DNA from: Actinomadura sp. NAK00032
Lineage (GTDB): Bacteria; Actinomycetota; Actinomycetes; Streptosporangiales; Streptosporangiaceae
NCBI RefSeq assembly: GCF_013364275.1
Contig: NZ_CP054932.1
Coordinates: 8,246,001-8,310,000, forward strand
Direction: 5' to 3'
DNA length: 64,000 nt
Shown here: positions 36,851 through 45,124 of the stretch, piece after piece
How the letters are laid out: each line of letters opens with the position of its first letter
Position numbering within the stretch: the first letter of the stretch is position 1
Notes under the pieces: model-generated
The model's database searches: none
The model's input: the letters and a program-made list of their open reading frames with translations, nothing else
What the model was told of the DNA's origin: nothing
Position numbers and translations under genes: made by a program

Positions 36851-37296
36851 GGGCCCGCTCCCCGCTGGCAGGCGGTGCCGGAGCCGACGTCCGGCCGGAA
36901 GCACTCGATCGGCCCCTGCGAGCGCTGCGACACGTGGAACGTCATAAACGGCACGACCTGGACGGCCTCGCCGCTGACCTCCACCCACCGCTCGTCGTTC
37001 TCCTCGCCCGCCCGCACCTGGAGGCCGCTCAGCAGGTCCGGGCCGATCTCGCGGACCGACCCGGCCGCCTTCTCGGTCGCGGCGCCCTCCCAGCCGCCGC
37101 CGACCGGGGAGGTCCGCGCGACGCGGGCGCCCGACTGCGCGGCGGCGAGCGCGACGTGCCGGGCGTGGAAGACCATGGCGAACTGCACGACGACGAGCAT
37201 CACCAGGATGAGGACCGGCGTGAGCAGCGCCCACTCCATCGACGACACGCCGGCGTCGGACCGCTGGAGGGAGGCCGCTCGGTCCCGGAGCCGCAT
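36847..37296 (-). CDS. TadE-like pilus assembly protein (first)
   Basis: 149 residues. AGVSSMEWALLTPVLILVML is the TadE helix start, then VVVQFAMVFHARHVALAAAQ and SGARVARTS. A small extracellular domain with two Cys residues follows. The ATG at 37296 begins after a start-like RBS; longer readings would overlap the Flp gene. Directly downstream of flp by 5 bp. Processed like other Tad pseudopilins in known systems, though the processing peptidase is not in this window. Confidence 0.83.
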   Translation of the reverse strand: MRLRDRAASLQRSDAGVSSMEWALLTPVLILVMLVVVQFAMVFHARHVALAAAQSGARVARTSPVGGGWEGAATEKAAGSVREIGPDLLSGLQVRAGEENDERWVEVSGEAVQVVPFMTFHVSQRSQGPIECFRPDVGSGTACQRGAGP

Positions 37297-37301
37297 CGCG
37301 G

Positions 37302-37523
37302 TCAGCCCGTGTTGATGCTGTTGGCCTTGTCCGAGATCTTCTTCTGGATCACCGCGCCGATGGTGATCGCGATCAGCGCGAGGATCGCGGTGATGATCGC
37401 CCATTCGATCGCGGACGCGCCGCGGCTGCGGTCCTCCTCGGCGCGCAGCCGCGCCACCCGCGCGCCGAGCATGGCGCGCAGGTAGAGGACGGACGGATGG
37501 TCCAGGGGGTTCAGCGGATCCAT
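37302..37523 (-). CDS. Flp-family type IVb pilin
   Basis: 73 residues. A long leader (about 30 residues) precedes SRGASAIEWAIITAILALIA, in which the Gly-Ala-Ser and following Glu mark prepilin cleavage and the Glu5 assembly residue. The hydrophobic helix AITIGAVI and a short tail KKISDKANSINTG complete it. This is the probable major pilus subunit of the Tad locus. The start codon could also be a later in-frame ATG (MLGARVAR). Lies between tadC and the two TadE genes. Confidence 0.88.
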   Translation of the reverse strand: MDPLNPLDHPSVLYLRAMLGARVARLRAEEDRSRGASAIEWAIITAILALIAITIGAVIQKKISDKANSINTG

Positions 37524-37578
37524 TCGGACACCTCCACGGGGTTCGGGGACGGGCGCATGGGGTCGAGCGGGGCGGGGG

Positions 37579-38496
37579 TCATGACGCGAGCACCCGCATC
37601 AGGGCCGGGTAGGCGAGGAAGATCAGGAATCCGGCGCACAGGAACAGCTGCGCGACGAGCATCGACTGGGAGCGCTCGCCGGCCTTGCCCTCCAGCTCCG
37701 ACAGCTCCCGGCTGCGCATGGACGCGGCGCGGGCGGCGAGCGACTTGCGGATCTGCGCGCCGTCGTCGGAGACGAGCGCGAGCGCCCCGGCGAGGTCGCG
37801 CAGCTCGGCGACGTCGAGTTCCTCGCCGAGCCGGCCGAGCGCCTGCCAGGGCGTCTGGCCGGTGATGCGGGCGTTGGACAGCGCGTCCCGGATGCGGTGC
37901 ATGGCCCAGCCCTCGCCGACGTTCGACGCGGTCATCAGCGCCTCGGGGACGCCGCGCCCGCCCGCGAGGTTCATCGAGACGAGGTCGAGGAACGCGCCGA
38001 CGACGTGCCGGAAGTCCTGCCGGCGGGCCTGCGCCTCCTGCCGGAGCTGCATGTCGGGGTAGAAGAAGAACAGCACGGCGAACAGCACGCAGATCCACGC
38101 GGGGACGGCGACGGACGAGCCGAGCCCGAGCAGCGTGAAGTAGGCGAGGATCAGCGGGATGAACAGCAGCGCGCCCGCCGGGAGCAGGAACTTGGTGGCG
38201 AGGAACGCCTCCAGCGACCGCTCGGTGATCGCGAGGTCGGCGCGGACGGAGCGCAGCCGCCAGCCGCGCGACTCGCAGAACTTCGCCAGCTCCCGGCCGA
38301 TCCTGGCGCGCATGCCGCCGACCCGCTCCAGCGTCGGCGACATCCGGCCGAGCCGCTGCTCCTCCAGGTCGCGGCGGCGGGCGGCGTCGAGCGCGGCCAT
38401 CCGCGCGGCGAGGCCGGGGCGGGCCGGGAACAGCGCCCGGACCAGCACGTACAGGCCGAGGCCGACGACGGCGCCCGCGAGCATCGCGCCGTTCAC
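37579..38496 (-). CDS. tadC: Type II secretion F-domain protein TadC
   Basis: 305 residues. Membrane helices at the N terminus (MLAGAVVGLGLYVLVRALF), in the centre (KFLLPAGALLFIPLILAYFT and VPAWICVLFAVLFFFYP) and at the C terminus (MLVAQLFLCAGFLIFLAYPA). The T2SSF domain is DFRHVVGAFLDLVSMNLAGG ... ALMTASNVGEGWAMHRIRDA. Partner of TadB in the inner-membrane platform that takes up pilin. GTG start overlaps the tadB stop (GTGA); an ATG four codons later is an alternative. Confidence 0.92.
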   Translation of the reverse strand: MNGAMLAGAVVGLGLYVLVRALFPARPGLAARMAALDAARRRDLEEQRLGRMSPTLERVGGMRARIGRELAKFCESRGWRLRSVRADLAITERSLEAFLATKFLLPAGALLFIPLILAYFTLLGLGSSVAVPAWICVLFAVLFFFYPDMQLRQEAQARRQDFRHVVGAFLDLVSMNLAGGRGVPEALMTASNVGEGWAMHRIRDALSNARITGQTPWQALGRLGEELDVAELRDLAGALALVSDDGAQIRKSLAARAASMRSRELSELEGKAGERSQSMLVAQLFLCAGFLIFLAYPALMRVLAS

Positions 38497-39485
38497 GCGG
38501 CGCCACCCCCTCCGGCGTCCATCGTGTGCCGGCCGCGCAGCGGCGGTTCCTGCGCGCCCTGCCGGCCGCCGTCGGAGCCCTGCCAGCCGGCGACCGTGCT
38601 CGGGACCTCGCCGGGCACGCCCGGCTCGGCCGTCCGGCGCGGCTCGCTGAGGAACCGTCCGGGCAGCTCGTAGCGCGCGAGGCGGCGCAGCCACAGGAAC
38701 GCCGCCCCGTACAGCGCGACGACGATGCACAGGACGAGCTGCCCGAGGAAGTCGTCGTACGGCTCGACGTAGGAGTGGTTGAACACGGCGAGCGCGAGGG
38801 CCGTCCCGACGGAGACGGCGACGACGATGCGGACGCTGCGCCGGGTGGCGCGCCGGTCGGCCTCGACGCGGCGCCGCATGTCGAGTTCGGCGCGCGCGGA
38901 CGTCGCGAGGGCGCTCAGCATGTCGCGCAGGCCGGGGCCGCGCAGCTTGGCGTTCAGGATCAGCGCGGCGATGACCAGGTCGGCGGACGGGTCGTCGATG
39001 TCGTCGGCGAACCGGCGCAGCGCCTCCGGCATCGGGACGCGGGTGTGCAGCCGGTCGACGAGGTCGCGCAGCGGCCGCTGGAGGGCGGGCGCGGCGGCGC
39101 GCTGCGAGGCGGGGATGGCCTGTTCGAGGCCGACCGCGCCCGCGATCGTGTCGCGCAGCGACTCCGTCCAGCCGGCGAGGCCCTCCAGCCGCGCCATGCC
39201 CCGGCGCTCCTCGGCGGCGCCGCCCGCCAGGCCCTCCCAGGCGAGGACGAGCGCCCCGGTGCCGGCGGCGGCGATCGGCCACTGCGTCACGATCAGCACG
39301 AGGAAGCCGACGATGACGGCGACGGCGGTGCGGGTGGTGAGGGTGCGGATGAGGTCCTCGCGGCTGCGGCCGCGCGCGGGCCCGCGCCGGGGCGGCAGCC
39401 CGCGCAGCGCGACGACCAGCAGCAGGACGCCGCCGCCGACCAGGGCGCCCGCGACGATGGCGAGGAGGAAGTCCGGCGCGTACAT
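38493..39485 (-). CDS. tadB: Type II secretion F-domain protein TadB
   Basis: 330 residues. N-terminal helices (FLLAIVAGALVGGGVLLLVV; AVAVIVGFLVLIVTQWPIAA), a T2SSF domain (LRDTIAGAVGLEQAIPASQR ... RVPMPEALRRFADDIDDPSA) and C-terminal helices (RSVRIVVAVSVGTALALAVF; LGQLVLCIVVALYGAAFLWL). A Gly-rich tail follows. Works with TadC as the membrane platform for the TadA ATPase. The stop overlaps tadC. Between it and tadA is a 68-bp repeat-containing spacer. Confidence 0.92.
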   Translation of the reverse strand: MYAPDFLLAIVAGALVGGGVLLLVVALRGLPPRRGPARGRSREDLIRTLTTRTAVAVIVGFLVLIVTQWPIAAAGTGALVLAWEGLAGGAAEERRGMARLEGLAGWTESLRDTIAGAVGLEQAIPASQRAAAPALQRPLRDLVDRLHTRVPMPEALRRFADDIDDPSADLVIAALILNAKLRGPGLRDMLSALATSARAELDMRRRVEADRRATRRSVRIVVAVSVGTALALAVFNHSYVEPYDDFLGQLVLCIVVALYGAAFLWLRRLARYELPGRFLSEPRRTAEPGVPGEVPSTVAGWQGSDGGRQGAQEPPLRGRHTMDAGGGGAA

Positions 39486-39496
39486 CAGCGCTCACC

Positions 39497-39562
39497 CCCG
39501 GCGCTCACCAGGCAAGCCTTCACCGGGCACCCCGTCACCGCACGCCCGGCGCTCACCAGGCA
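39497..39562. repeat. Direct repeat around the end of tadA
   Basis: CCCGGCGCTCACCAGGCA occurs at 39497-39514 and again at 39545-39562, 48 bp apart. The second copy includes the tadA stop codon. Related GGTGA-containing fragments lie between. This is a local duplication of the gene end that created most of the tadA-tadB spacer. Confidence 0.7.
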
Positions 39563-40857
39563 CCCCCGGCGGCGGACGGGTCGTAGCCGTGCTCGGCCAG
39601 TTCGGCGGCGCAGGCGATCGGCGCGGCCGGGACGGCGAACCCGCCGGAGCCGAGCGCGAACACCTCCGACGACAGGACCCGCCCGTCCACGCCGGTGACC
39701 TCCCGGACGCTGGCGACGTAGCGGCGCAGCCGCCCGCCGGAGGCGTAGTCGTTGCGCTTCTCGATGAACACGACGAAGTCGATCGCGCCCGCGATCAGCA
39801 TGTGCGTCGCCTCGACCGGCAGCCGCTCCTCCGACTGGATCGCGTACGTCGCGACGCGGTTGAACACCTCGGCCGAGGAGTTCGCGTGGATCGTGGACAG
39901 CGACCCGTCGTTGCCCTGCGTCATCGCGTTCAGCATCGTGACGATCTCGTCGCCGAGGACCTCGCCGACGATCACCCGGGACGGGTTCATCCGCAGCGAC
40001 CGGCGGACCAGCTCCGCCATCGAGATCGCGCCCTGCCCCTCGGAGTTCGGGAGGCGCTGCTCGAACGCGACGCAGTTCGGGTGCAGCTCGGGGAAGGCGT
40101 CCAGGCCGAGTTCGAGGGCGCGCTCGACGGTGACGAGCCGCTCGTGCGGCGGGATCTCGTTGGCGACGGCGCGCAGCAGCGTCGTCTTCCCCGCGTTCGT
40201 CGCCCCGGCGATCATGATGTTCTTGCGGGCCAGCACGGCGGCGCGGAAGAACTGCCCGATCTCCGTCGTGAACGTGCCGTTGCCGACCAGGTCGGCGAGG
40301 AACACCTTGCCGAGCCGGGCGCGGCGGATCGACAGCGCGGGCCGGACGGTCACGTCCATCACGGCCGACAGCCGCGAGCCGTCCGGCAGGCGCAGGTCGA
40401 GCTGCGGGTTCGCGGTGTCGAACGGGCGCGACGACAGCCCGCTGTAGGCGGCGAGGATCTGGATCAGCTCGACGAGCTCCTCGTCGCTCTCGGCGACCGG
40501 CTCGGCCATCACCTCGCGGCCGTCGGCGTAGCCGATGAACACCCGGTCGCAGCCGTTGATGTCGATGTTCTCGATCTCGGGGTCCTCCAGCAGCGGCTGG
40601 AGCCGGCCGACGCCGAACAGCGCGGCGTGCACGCCGGCGGCGAGCGCCTCCTCCTCTTCGGCGTTCGGCGGGCGCCGCCCGGAGGTGATCTCGCCGCGCG
40701 CGTACTCCTCCAGCACCTGGCCGATCAGCGCGCGGGCGAACTGCCGCTCGTCCTCGGCGGACATCGGCTGCAGCCCGTTCGCCGCGTCCAGCCGGCGCTG
40801 CTGCGCCAGCCGGTCGCCGACCTCCTGGCGGAGGCGTTTGACGAGCCCGTGGTCCAT
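39553..40857 (-). CDS. tadA: CpaF/TadA-family secretion ATPase
   Basis: 434 residues. N-terminal helical domain, then PEIENIDINGCDRVFIGYAD. Walker A is IAGATNAGKTTLLRAVANEI, followed by the Asp box VTVERALELGLDAFPELHPN, Walker B MNPSRVIVGEVLGDEIVTML and a His box GNDGSLSTIHANSSAEVFNR. This hexameric ATPase powers pilus extrusion through TadB and TadC. It is five genes from the start of the Tad operon, directly after TadZ. Confidence 0.95.
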   Translation of the reverse strand: MDHGLVKRLRQEVGDRLAQQRRLDAANGLQPMSAEDERQFARALIGQVLEEYARGEITSGRRPPNAEEEEALAAGVHAALFGVGRLQPLLEDPEIENIDINGCDRVFIGYADGREVMAEPVAESDEELVELIQILAAYSGLSSRPFDTANPQLDLRLPDGSRLSAVMDVTVRPALSIRRARLGKVFLADLVGNGTFTTEIGQFFRAAVLARKNIMIAGATNAGKTTLLRAVANEIPPHERLVTVERALELGLDAFPELHPNCVAFEQRLPNSEGQGAISMAELVRRSLRMNPSRVIVGEVLGDEIVTMLNAMTQGNDGSLSTIHANSSAEVFNRVATYAIQSEERLPVEATHMLIAGAIDFVVFIEKRNDYASGGRLRRYVASVREVTGVDGRVLSSEVFALGSGGFAVPAAPIACAAELAEHGYDPSAAGGAW

Positions 40858-41754
40858 CTAGCGCCTCCCCTCCTGCGGAACGCCCGCCGGGACGTGCGCC
40901 GCCGCCTCGGGGGGCGGCCCCGTCGGCGCGGCGGGCGCCGGGCCGGTGACGGTGATCCGGCCGGTGAGGTCGGCCGCGACCTCGCGCGCCGACCGGATGA
41001 GCAGCGACCGGTCCAGCCGGCCGCCCCACCGCCCGGACAGCAGCTCGGCGCCCTTCGGGTCGAGCGCGAGGCCGCCGAGGACGGTCACGCCGGGCGGCGG
41101 CGGGCCCTGGCCGGGGTCGGCGGCCGGGACGCGGTTGCGCGCGATGATCCGGTCGACCTCGGCGACCGAGCCGCGGAAGTCGCGCGGATCGGCGAGCACC
41201 AGCACCCCGATCGGCGGGCCGCCGCGCAGCTCCTCGGTGAGCGCGCCGACGCGCTCGCGCAGGTGCGCGACCTGCTCCAGGGTGGCGCGGGTGAGCAGGA
41301 CGACGAGGTCGGCCTCGCGCAGCAGGTCCAGCAGCGGGCCGCCCGCGCCGAGCCGCCCGCAGTCGGCGATCACGTCCACCGGGGCGAGCCCGGCGAACGC
41401 CCGGCCGAGCGGCCCCCACAGCCAGGTCATCGCCTGCGCCTGCTCGGCGTTGGTGAGCCCGACGAGCACGTCGAGGCCGCCGACGAGCCGCTGGCAGTGC
41501 TCGGCGATCTGGTCGGGGCGCAGGCCGCGGCGGGCCGTCGCGGCGAGGCTGAGCAGCCCGCGGGACGGGTTCAGCATGCCGCCGTCGCCGTCGCCGCCGT
41601 CCGGTGCGGCGGCGGGCAGCCGGTACACGAGGTCGCCGCCCGCCTGGTCGCACTCCGCGACCAGCACGGGGCGCGGCCACACGGCGCCGAGCGCGACCGC
41701 CGCGGTCGTGACGCCCGGCGCCCCCTTGTCGGCCGCGAGCGCGATGAGAGCCAC
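40858..41754 (-). CDS. TadZ/CpaE-like MinD/ParA-family ATPase
   Basis: 298 residues. The N terminus ALIALAADKGAPGVTTAAVA is a deviant Walker A (KGAPGVTT), typical of CpaE/TadZ. DVIADCGRLGAG is the switch II-like Walker B, and LVVLLTRATLEQVAHLRERV follows. A Pro-rich tail ends the protein. TadZ localises the Tad machine at a cell pole or septum. GTG start; the stop is adjacent to the tadA start (TAG then ATG of tadA with no gap). Confidence 0.85.
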   Translation of the reverse strand: MALIALAADKGAPGVTTAAVALGAVWPRPVLVAECDQAGGDLVYRLPAAAPDGGDGDGGMLNPSRGLLSLAATARRGLRPDQIAEHCQRLVGGLDVLVGLTNAEQAQAMTWLWGPLGRAFAGLAPVDVIADCGRLGAGGPLLDLLREADLVVLLTRATLEQVAHLRERVGALTEELRGGPPIGVLVLADPRDFRGSVAEVDRIIARNRVPAADPGQGPPPPGVTVLGGLALDPKGAELLSGRWGGRLDRSLLIRSAREVAADLTGRITVTGPAPAAPTGPPPEAAAHVPAGVPQEGRR

Positions 41755-41756
41755 CG

Positions 41757-42656
41757 TCAGTTACCGCCCGTGCCCGTGCCCGGACCTGTGCCGGTGCCCT
41801 GGCGGTTGCCGCCGGTGCCGGGCGTGCCGCCGGTGTTCGGCGTCCCGCCGGGGACGGGGTCGACGCCCTCGTTGCCGGTGGTGCCGCCGGTGTCCTGGCG
41901 GGCGGGCTTCTTGGCCGGGGCCGGCTTCGTGCCGGGCGGCAGCAGCGCGAGCGCCACCGCCCCGGCGGAGGCCGCCTGCGTCACCTGCGGCGCGTCCGCC
42001 GGGAGGACGGCGACGTCCACGCTGGTCTGGTCGGAGCGGAGCCGGGTCGGGCCGCCCTCGTCGCGGCTCCCGATCCCGATCACGACGGCGTCCTGGGCGA
42101 GGACGGTACCGGCGCGCGGGCCGCCGTTCTGCCCGCCGCCGACCGCGTAGAGGGTGACGCGGCTGCCCTGGACGACGTCCCCGGACGGCATCTGCCCGGC
42201 CTTGAGCGCGAGCCCGACGATCACCCGCCCGCTCTCCGGGGCGGTCGCCGGGCTGATCATGCCGTTGGTCAGCAGCGCGCCCTTCACCAGCGGGACGGCC
42301 GCGATGTGCCGGGTGACCTTCGCCCGCTCCGTCCAGGCGAGGTACTGGATCCCGGTGTCGCCGATCTGGACCTCCTCCAGGGCGCTCGCCGGGATCGGCT
42401 GCCCGGCGGCGACCGGCCGCGCGACGCGGATCGCCGACACCCGCTCGCCGCTCGCCATCACCAGGTAGGCGCTGGCGAGGGCGCCGCCGAGGATCAGCAG
42501 CACCGCGAGGGCGGCCAGCGCGGGCTTGCGCTCGCGCGGTGAGGTGGGGAGCCGCTGCCCCCCGGAGGTGCCGAGCCCCGACCGGCCGAGCCCCGCCGTC
42601 CCGCCGGACGAGCCCGCCGCGCCACCGCCGGAGATGGTGGACTGGTTGGCCTTCAT
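41757..42656 (-). CDS. CpaB/SAF-domain pilus assembly protein
   Basis: 299 residues. A Gly/Ser-rich cytoplasmic lead, one membrane helix (ALAALAVLLILGGALASAYL), then a SAF domain RVARPVAAGQPIPASALEEV and a CpaB-like beta-rich region (MPSGDVVQGSRVTLYAVGGG). The C-terminal tail is Pro/Gly/Thr-rich. In Gram-negatives CpaB meets the outer-membrane secretin; no such channel is expected here. First gene of the Tad operon. A GTG four codons upstream (42668) is an alternative start. Confidence 0.85.
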   Translation of the reverse strand: MKANQSTISGGGAAGSSGGTAGLGRSGLGTSGGQRLPTSPRERKPALAALAVLLILGGALASAYLVMASGERVSAIRVARPVAAGQPIPASALEEVQIGDTGIQYLAWTERAKVTRHIAAVPLVKGALLTNGMISPATAPESGRVIVGLALKAGQMPSGDVVQGSRVTLYAVGGGQNGGPRAGTVLAQDAVVIGIGSRDEGGPTRLRSDQTSVDVAVLPADAPQVTQAASAGAVALALLPPGTKPAPAKKPARQDTGGTTGNEGVDPVPGGTPNTGGTPGTGGNRQGTGTGPGTGTGGN

Positions 42657-42917
42657 CGCGCTGCCCACGCGCTCCTTCCCGCCCTCCCGCGGCTCCCCGT
42701 CCCGGGGATTCCGCGCATGCCGAGCGATCCATGCTTGCGGGGGCGGCAAGGTCCCGTCAATGGATTCGGTGAGGTGAAGCCGTTCCGTATCCGGGCGGAC
42801 GGTGATGACCTGCGAATTCTTCGATCACATGGCTACTTACCACCAGTCACATGCGTCACTGACCACATACTGGACACGTCCGTGCGGCCGTGCCGGGCGC
42901 CGGGAGGCCCCGCCGCA

Positions 42918-43622
42918 TCACCGTTCCAGGCCGACGAGGCGGCCGAGCAGCGCCATGGAGTGGTCGAAGTAGGCGGCCCGTTCCTCGTCGATCACGTTGT
43001 TGAATTGCCCGAACAATTCAAAGCTGACAGTTCCATACAAGCCGGCCCATGCGGTGAAGGCCCGAGTCATCACGTCGTCGGGAAGATCCATGGGCAGCAT
43101 GGCGCGCGCGCGGGCCAGGTCTTCGGCGAGTGAGGCGGGCGCTGGCGGGAGCGGTCCCGCCGGGTCGAGCGCACCGGCGGCGTGCGCCTCGGCGATGATG
43201 CGCGTGAAGACGACCGTGTCGCGGACGGCGGCGGAGACGGTGTCCTGCGGCGCCGTGTAGCCGGGGACGGGAGACCCGTACAGCAGGGCGTACTCGTGCG
43301 GATGCTCCAGCGCCCATCCCCGGACGGCCCTGCACACCGCCAGCCACCGGCCGGCGAAGTCGCCGGGAGCGGTCGCCGCGTCAGCGTGCTCGACGGCGTC
43401 GCCGACCGCGTTGTAGCCGTCGATGATCAGCGCCGTCAGCAGGTCGTCGCGGCTCGGGAAGTACCGGTAGATCGCCGACGACACCATGCCCATCTCGCGG
43501 GCGACCGCGCGCAGCGACAGGCCCGCCGCGCCCTCGGTGGCCAGCTGCCGCCGCGCGATCTCGGTGATCTCCCTGATCAGCTCGGCGCGCACCCGCTCGC
43601 GCGCCGTCCGTCCGGCGCTCAT
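42918..43622 (-). CDS. TetR/AcrR-family transcriptional regulator with WHG-type C-terminal domain
   Basis: 234 residues. The HTH (about 10-60) reads REITEIARRQLATEGAAGLS then LRAVAREMGMVSSAIYRYFP. The C-terminal part (RGWALEHPHEYALLYGSPVPGY) matches the TetR_C_13/WHG-type ligand domain. ATG chosen as the start of the conserved N terminus; upstream in-frame sequence crosses the divergent promoter region. Divergent from an NAD-dependent epimerase-like oxidoreductase gene, with palindromic sites between, so it probably controls that gene and itself. Confidence 0.9.
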   Translation of the reverse strand: MSAGRTARERVRAELIREITEIARRQLATEGAAGLSLRAVAREMGMVSSAIYRYFPSRDDLLTALIIDGYNAVGDAVEHADAATAPGDFAGRWLAVCRAVRGWALEHPHEYALLYGSPVPGYTAPQDTVSAAVRDTVVFTRIIAEAHAAGALDPAGPLPPAPASLAEDLARARAMLPMDLPDDVMTRAFTAWAGLYGTVSFELFGQFNNVIDEERAAYFDHSMALLGRLVGLER

Positions 43623-43702
43623 GCGCGCCTCCCGTGCGGGGCCGTCGTCCCCCGGTTCCGTTCGCTCATGCCCCGAGGCTAACAGAGCGATGCACTGAAG
43701 CG

Positions 43703-43715
43703 AGAGCACCGCTCT
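43703..43715. promoter_or_regulatory. Candidate TetR operator 1 (AGAGC-n3-GCTCT)
   Basis: AGAGCACCGCTCT is a 5-bp inverted repeat around ACC, in the divergent region of the TetR and oxidoreductase genes. A direct copy of ACCGCTCTTGA follows at 43723-43733. A TTGACA at 43715-43720 overlaps its right arm and could be the oxidoreductase -35 element. Confidence 0.6.
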
Positions 43716-43735
43716 TGACAACACCGCTCTTGAGA

Positions 43736-43750
43736 GAGAGCATTGCTCTC
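43736..43750. promoter_or_regulatory. Candidate TetR operator 2 (GAGAGC-n3-GCTCTC)
   Basis: GAGAGCATTGCTCTC is a perfect 6-bp inverted repeat around ATT, 32 bp before the oxidoreductase start. Shares the AGAGC/GCTCT core with operator 1, and the two centres are 34 bp apart. Confidence 0.7.
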
Positions 43751-43782
43751 GTTGCAGAGCACCGAACCGAAGGAGCAAGGCC

Positions 43783-44739
43783 ATGGGCAAGCACGTGATC
43801 GTCGGAGCGGGCCAGGTCGGGGCGCACCTCGCCGAGCGGCTCACCGCGCGGGGGCACGACGTCGCCGTCGTGACGCGCTCGGGGTCGGGGCCCGAGGGCG
43901 TCGAGCGGATCGCCGCCGACGTCGCGGACCGGACCCGGCTGACGCAGATCACCAAGGGCGCCGACGCGCTCTACAACTGCGTCAACCCGCGCTACCACCG
44001 CTGGGTGCGGGACTGGCCGCCGATGGCGTCGTCCTTCCTCGGCACCGCCGAGGACACCGGGGCCGTCCTGGTCACCCTCAGCAACCTGTACCTGTACGGG
44101 CCGGTGGACGGGCCGATGACCGAGGACCTGCCGCTCGCCGCGCCCGGCACCAAGGGGCAGGTGCGGGCGAAGATGTCGCAGGACGCTTTCGCCGCGCACA
44201 AGGCGGGCCGCATCCGGACCACCGAGCTGCGGCCGTCCGACTACTACGGCCCCCGCAGCACCGACCAGGCGTACATCGGCGAGACCCGGTTCGTGAAGCC
44301 GCTGCTGGCGGGCAAGCGGGTGCCGTACTTCAGCGACCCGTCCGTCCCGCACTCGTGGACGTACCTGCCGGACGTCGCCGAGGCGCTCGCCATCGCCGGC
44401 ACGGACGAGCGGGCCCTCGGCCGGGTCTGGCACGTCCCGACCGCGCCGGCGGTGTCCACGCTGGAGGTCGCGGAGCGGCTGTGCGCGATCGCGGGCGCCC
44501 CGAAGCCGCGGGTCAGCGAGGTGCCGCGCCCCGTGTTCCACGCGCTCGGGCTGTTCTCCCCGATGCTGAAGGAGCTGCGGGAGACCCGCTACCAGTTCGA
44601 CAAGCCGTACATTCTCGACTCTTCCGCCTTTCAGGCCACGTTCGGGATGGCTCCCACCCCGCTGGACGACGCCCTCGAAACGATCATCGCCGCCTACCGG
44701 AAGTCCGCCGGGGTTGATCGGTTCTCGGTAACTGCGTAG
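43783..44739 (+). CDS. NAD-dependent epimerase/dehydratase-like oxidoreductase
   Basis: 318 residues, extended SDR type. The N terminus GKHVIVGAGQVGAHLAERLT is a dinucleotide-binding loop (GxGxxG). LVTLSNLYLYGPVDGPMTED and RPSDYYGPRS follow where NAD-epimerase active-site residues would lie; the usual YxxxK is not clear. SWTYLPDVAEALAIAG and the C-terminal LDDALETIIAAYRKSAG are typical of the family. Substrate unknown. AAGGAGC ribosome site. The last codons (VDRFSVTA) run into the left end of an IS element, so the original 3' end may have been changed. Confidence 0.88.
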   Translation: MGKHVIVGAGQVGAHLAERLTARGHDVAVVTRSGSGPEGVERIAADVADRTRLTQITKGADALYNCVNPRYHRWVRDWPPMASSFLGTAEDTGAVLVTLSNLYLYGPVDGPMTEDLPLAAPGTKGQVRAKMSQDAFAAHKAGRIRTTELRPSDYYGPRSTDQAYIGETRFVKPLLAGKRVPYFSDPSVPHSWTYLPDVAEALAIAGTDERALGRVWHVPTAPAVSTLEVAERLCAIAGAPKPRVSEVPRPVFHALGLFSPMLKELRETRYQFDKPYILDSSAFQATFGMAPTPLDDALETIIAAYRKSAGVDRFSVTA

Positions 44740-44762
44740 ACCCCGGGCTTCAGCCCTGGGGT
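44740..44762. repeat. Left-end hairpin of the IS element
   Basis: The arms ACCCCGGGCT and AGCCC-TGGGGT pair around TC with a single bulged T. Such subterminal hairpins are what Y1 TnpA binds as single-stranded DNA. It begins at the last base of the oxidoreductase stop codon. Confidence 0.65.
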
Positions 44763-44829
44763 ATAGCCGCCTCACGACGATGCCCGCACGAGCCCACCAT
44801 TAGATAGCTCAACGCCGTATCGTTCGACC

Positions 44830-45109
44830 GTGGCAGTTGCCCTGCGCTCGAACAGCAACATCACGTTCCAGTGCGCCTTCCACGTGGTGTGGTGTACGAA
44901 GTACCGGCGCCGCGTGCTGGGCGGATCAAGGCACGGCTGAAGGAGATCGTCCGGGAGGTCTTGGACGAGAAGGGTGCGTGGCTGGTCGAGGTGGAGGTCA
45001 TGCCGGACCACGTTCACCTCCTGGTGGAAGTCGACCCGCAATCGGGTGTGCACCGGCTCGTGAAGGCGATCAAGGGGCGCAGTACGTCGAGAACCAGAAG
45101 AGCGTTTGA
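44830..45109 (+). pseudogene. tnpA: Degenerate IS200-like Y1 transposase TnpA
   Basis: Pieces of one TnpA lie in three frames. Frame one (GTG at 44830) reads SNITFQCAFHVVWCTKYRRR and stops at 44940. The reading then needs a shift near 44919-44926 into RIKARLKEIVREVLDEKGAW and the HUH-type motif MPDHVHLLVEVDPQSGVHRL (about 44999-45058). After KAIKGR the sequence jumps to QYVENQKSV in the third frame, which is the usual TnpA C terminus with the catalytic Tyr. About 40 residues between are missing. The protein cannot be made as one chain; the element would need TnpA from another copy to move. Confidence 0.85.
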
Positions 45110-45124
45110 GAGAGGGGGTGTCGC

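Noticed and set aside
42669..42917. Non-coding gap of about 250 bp upstream of the Tad operon
   Set aside because: Looked for an RNA gene or promoter motif; saw AT-richer sequence consistent with a promoter region, but no motif I could name.
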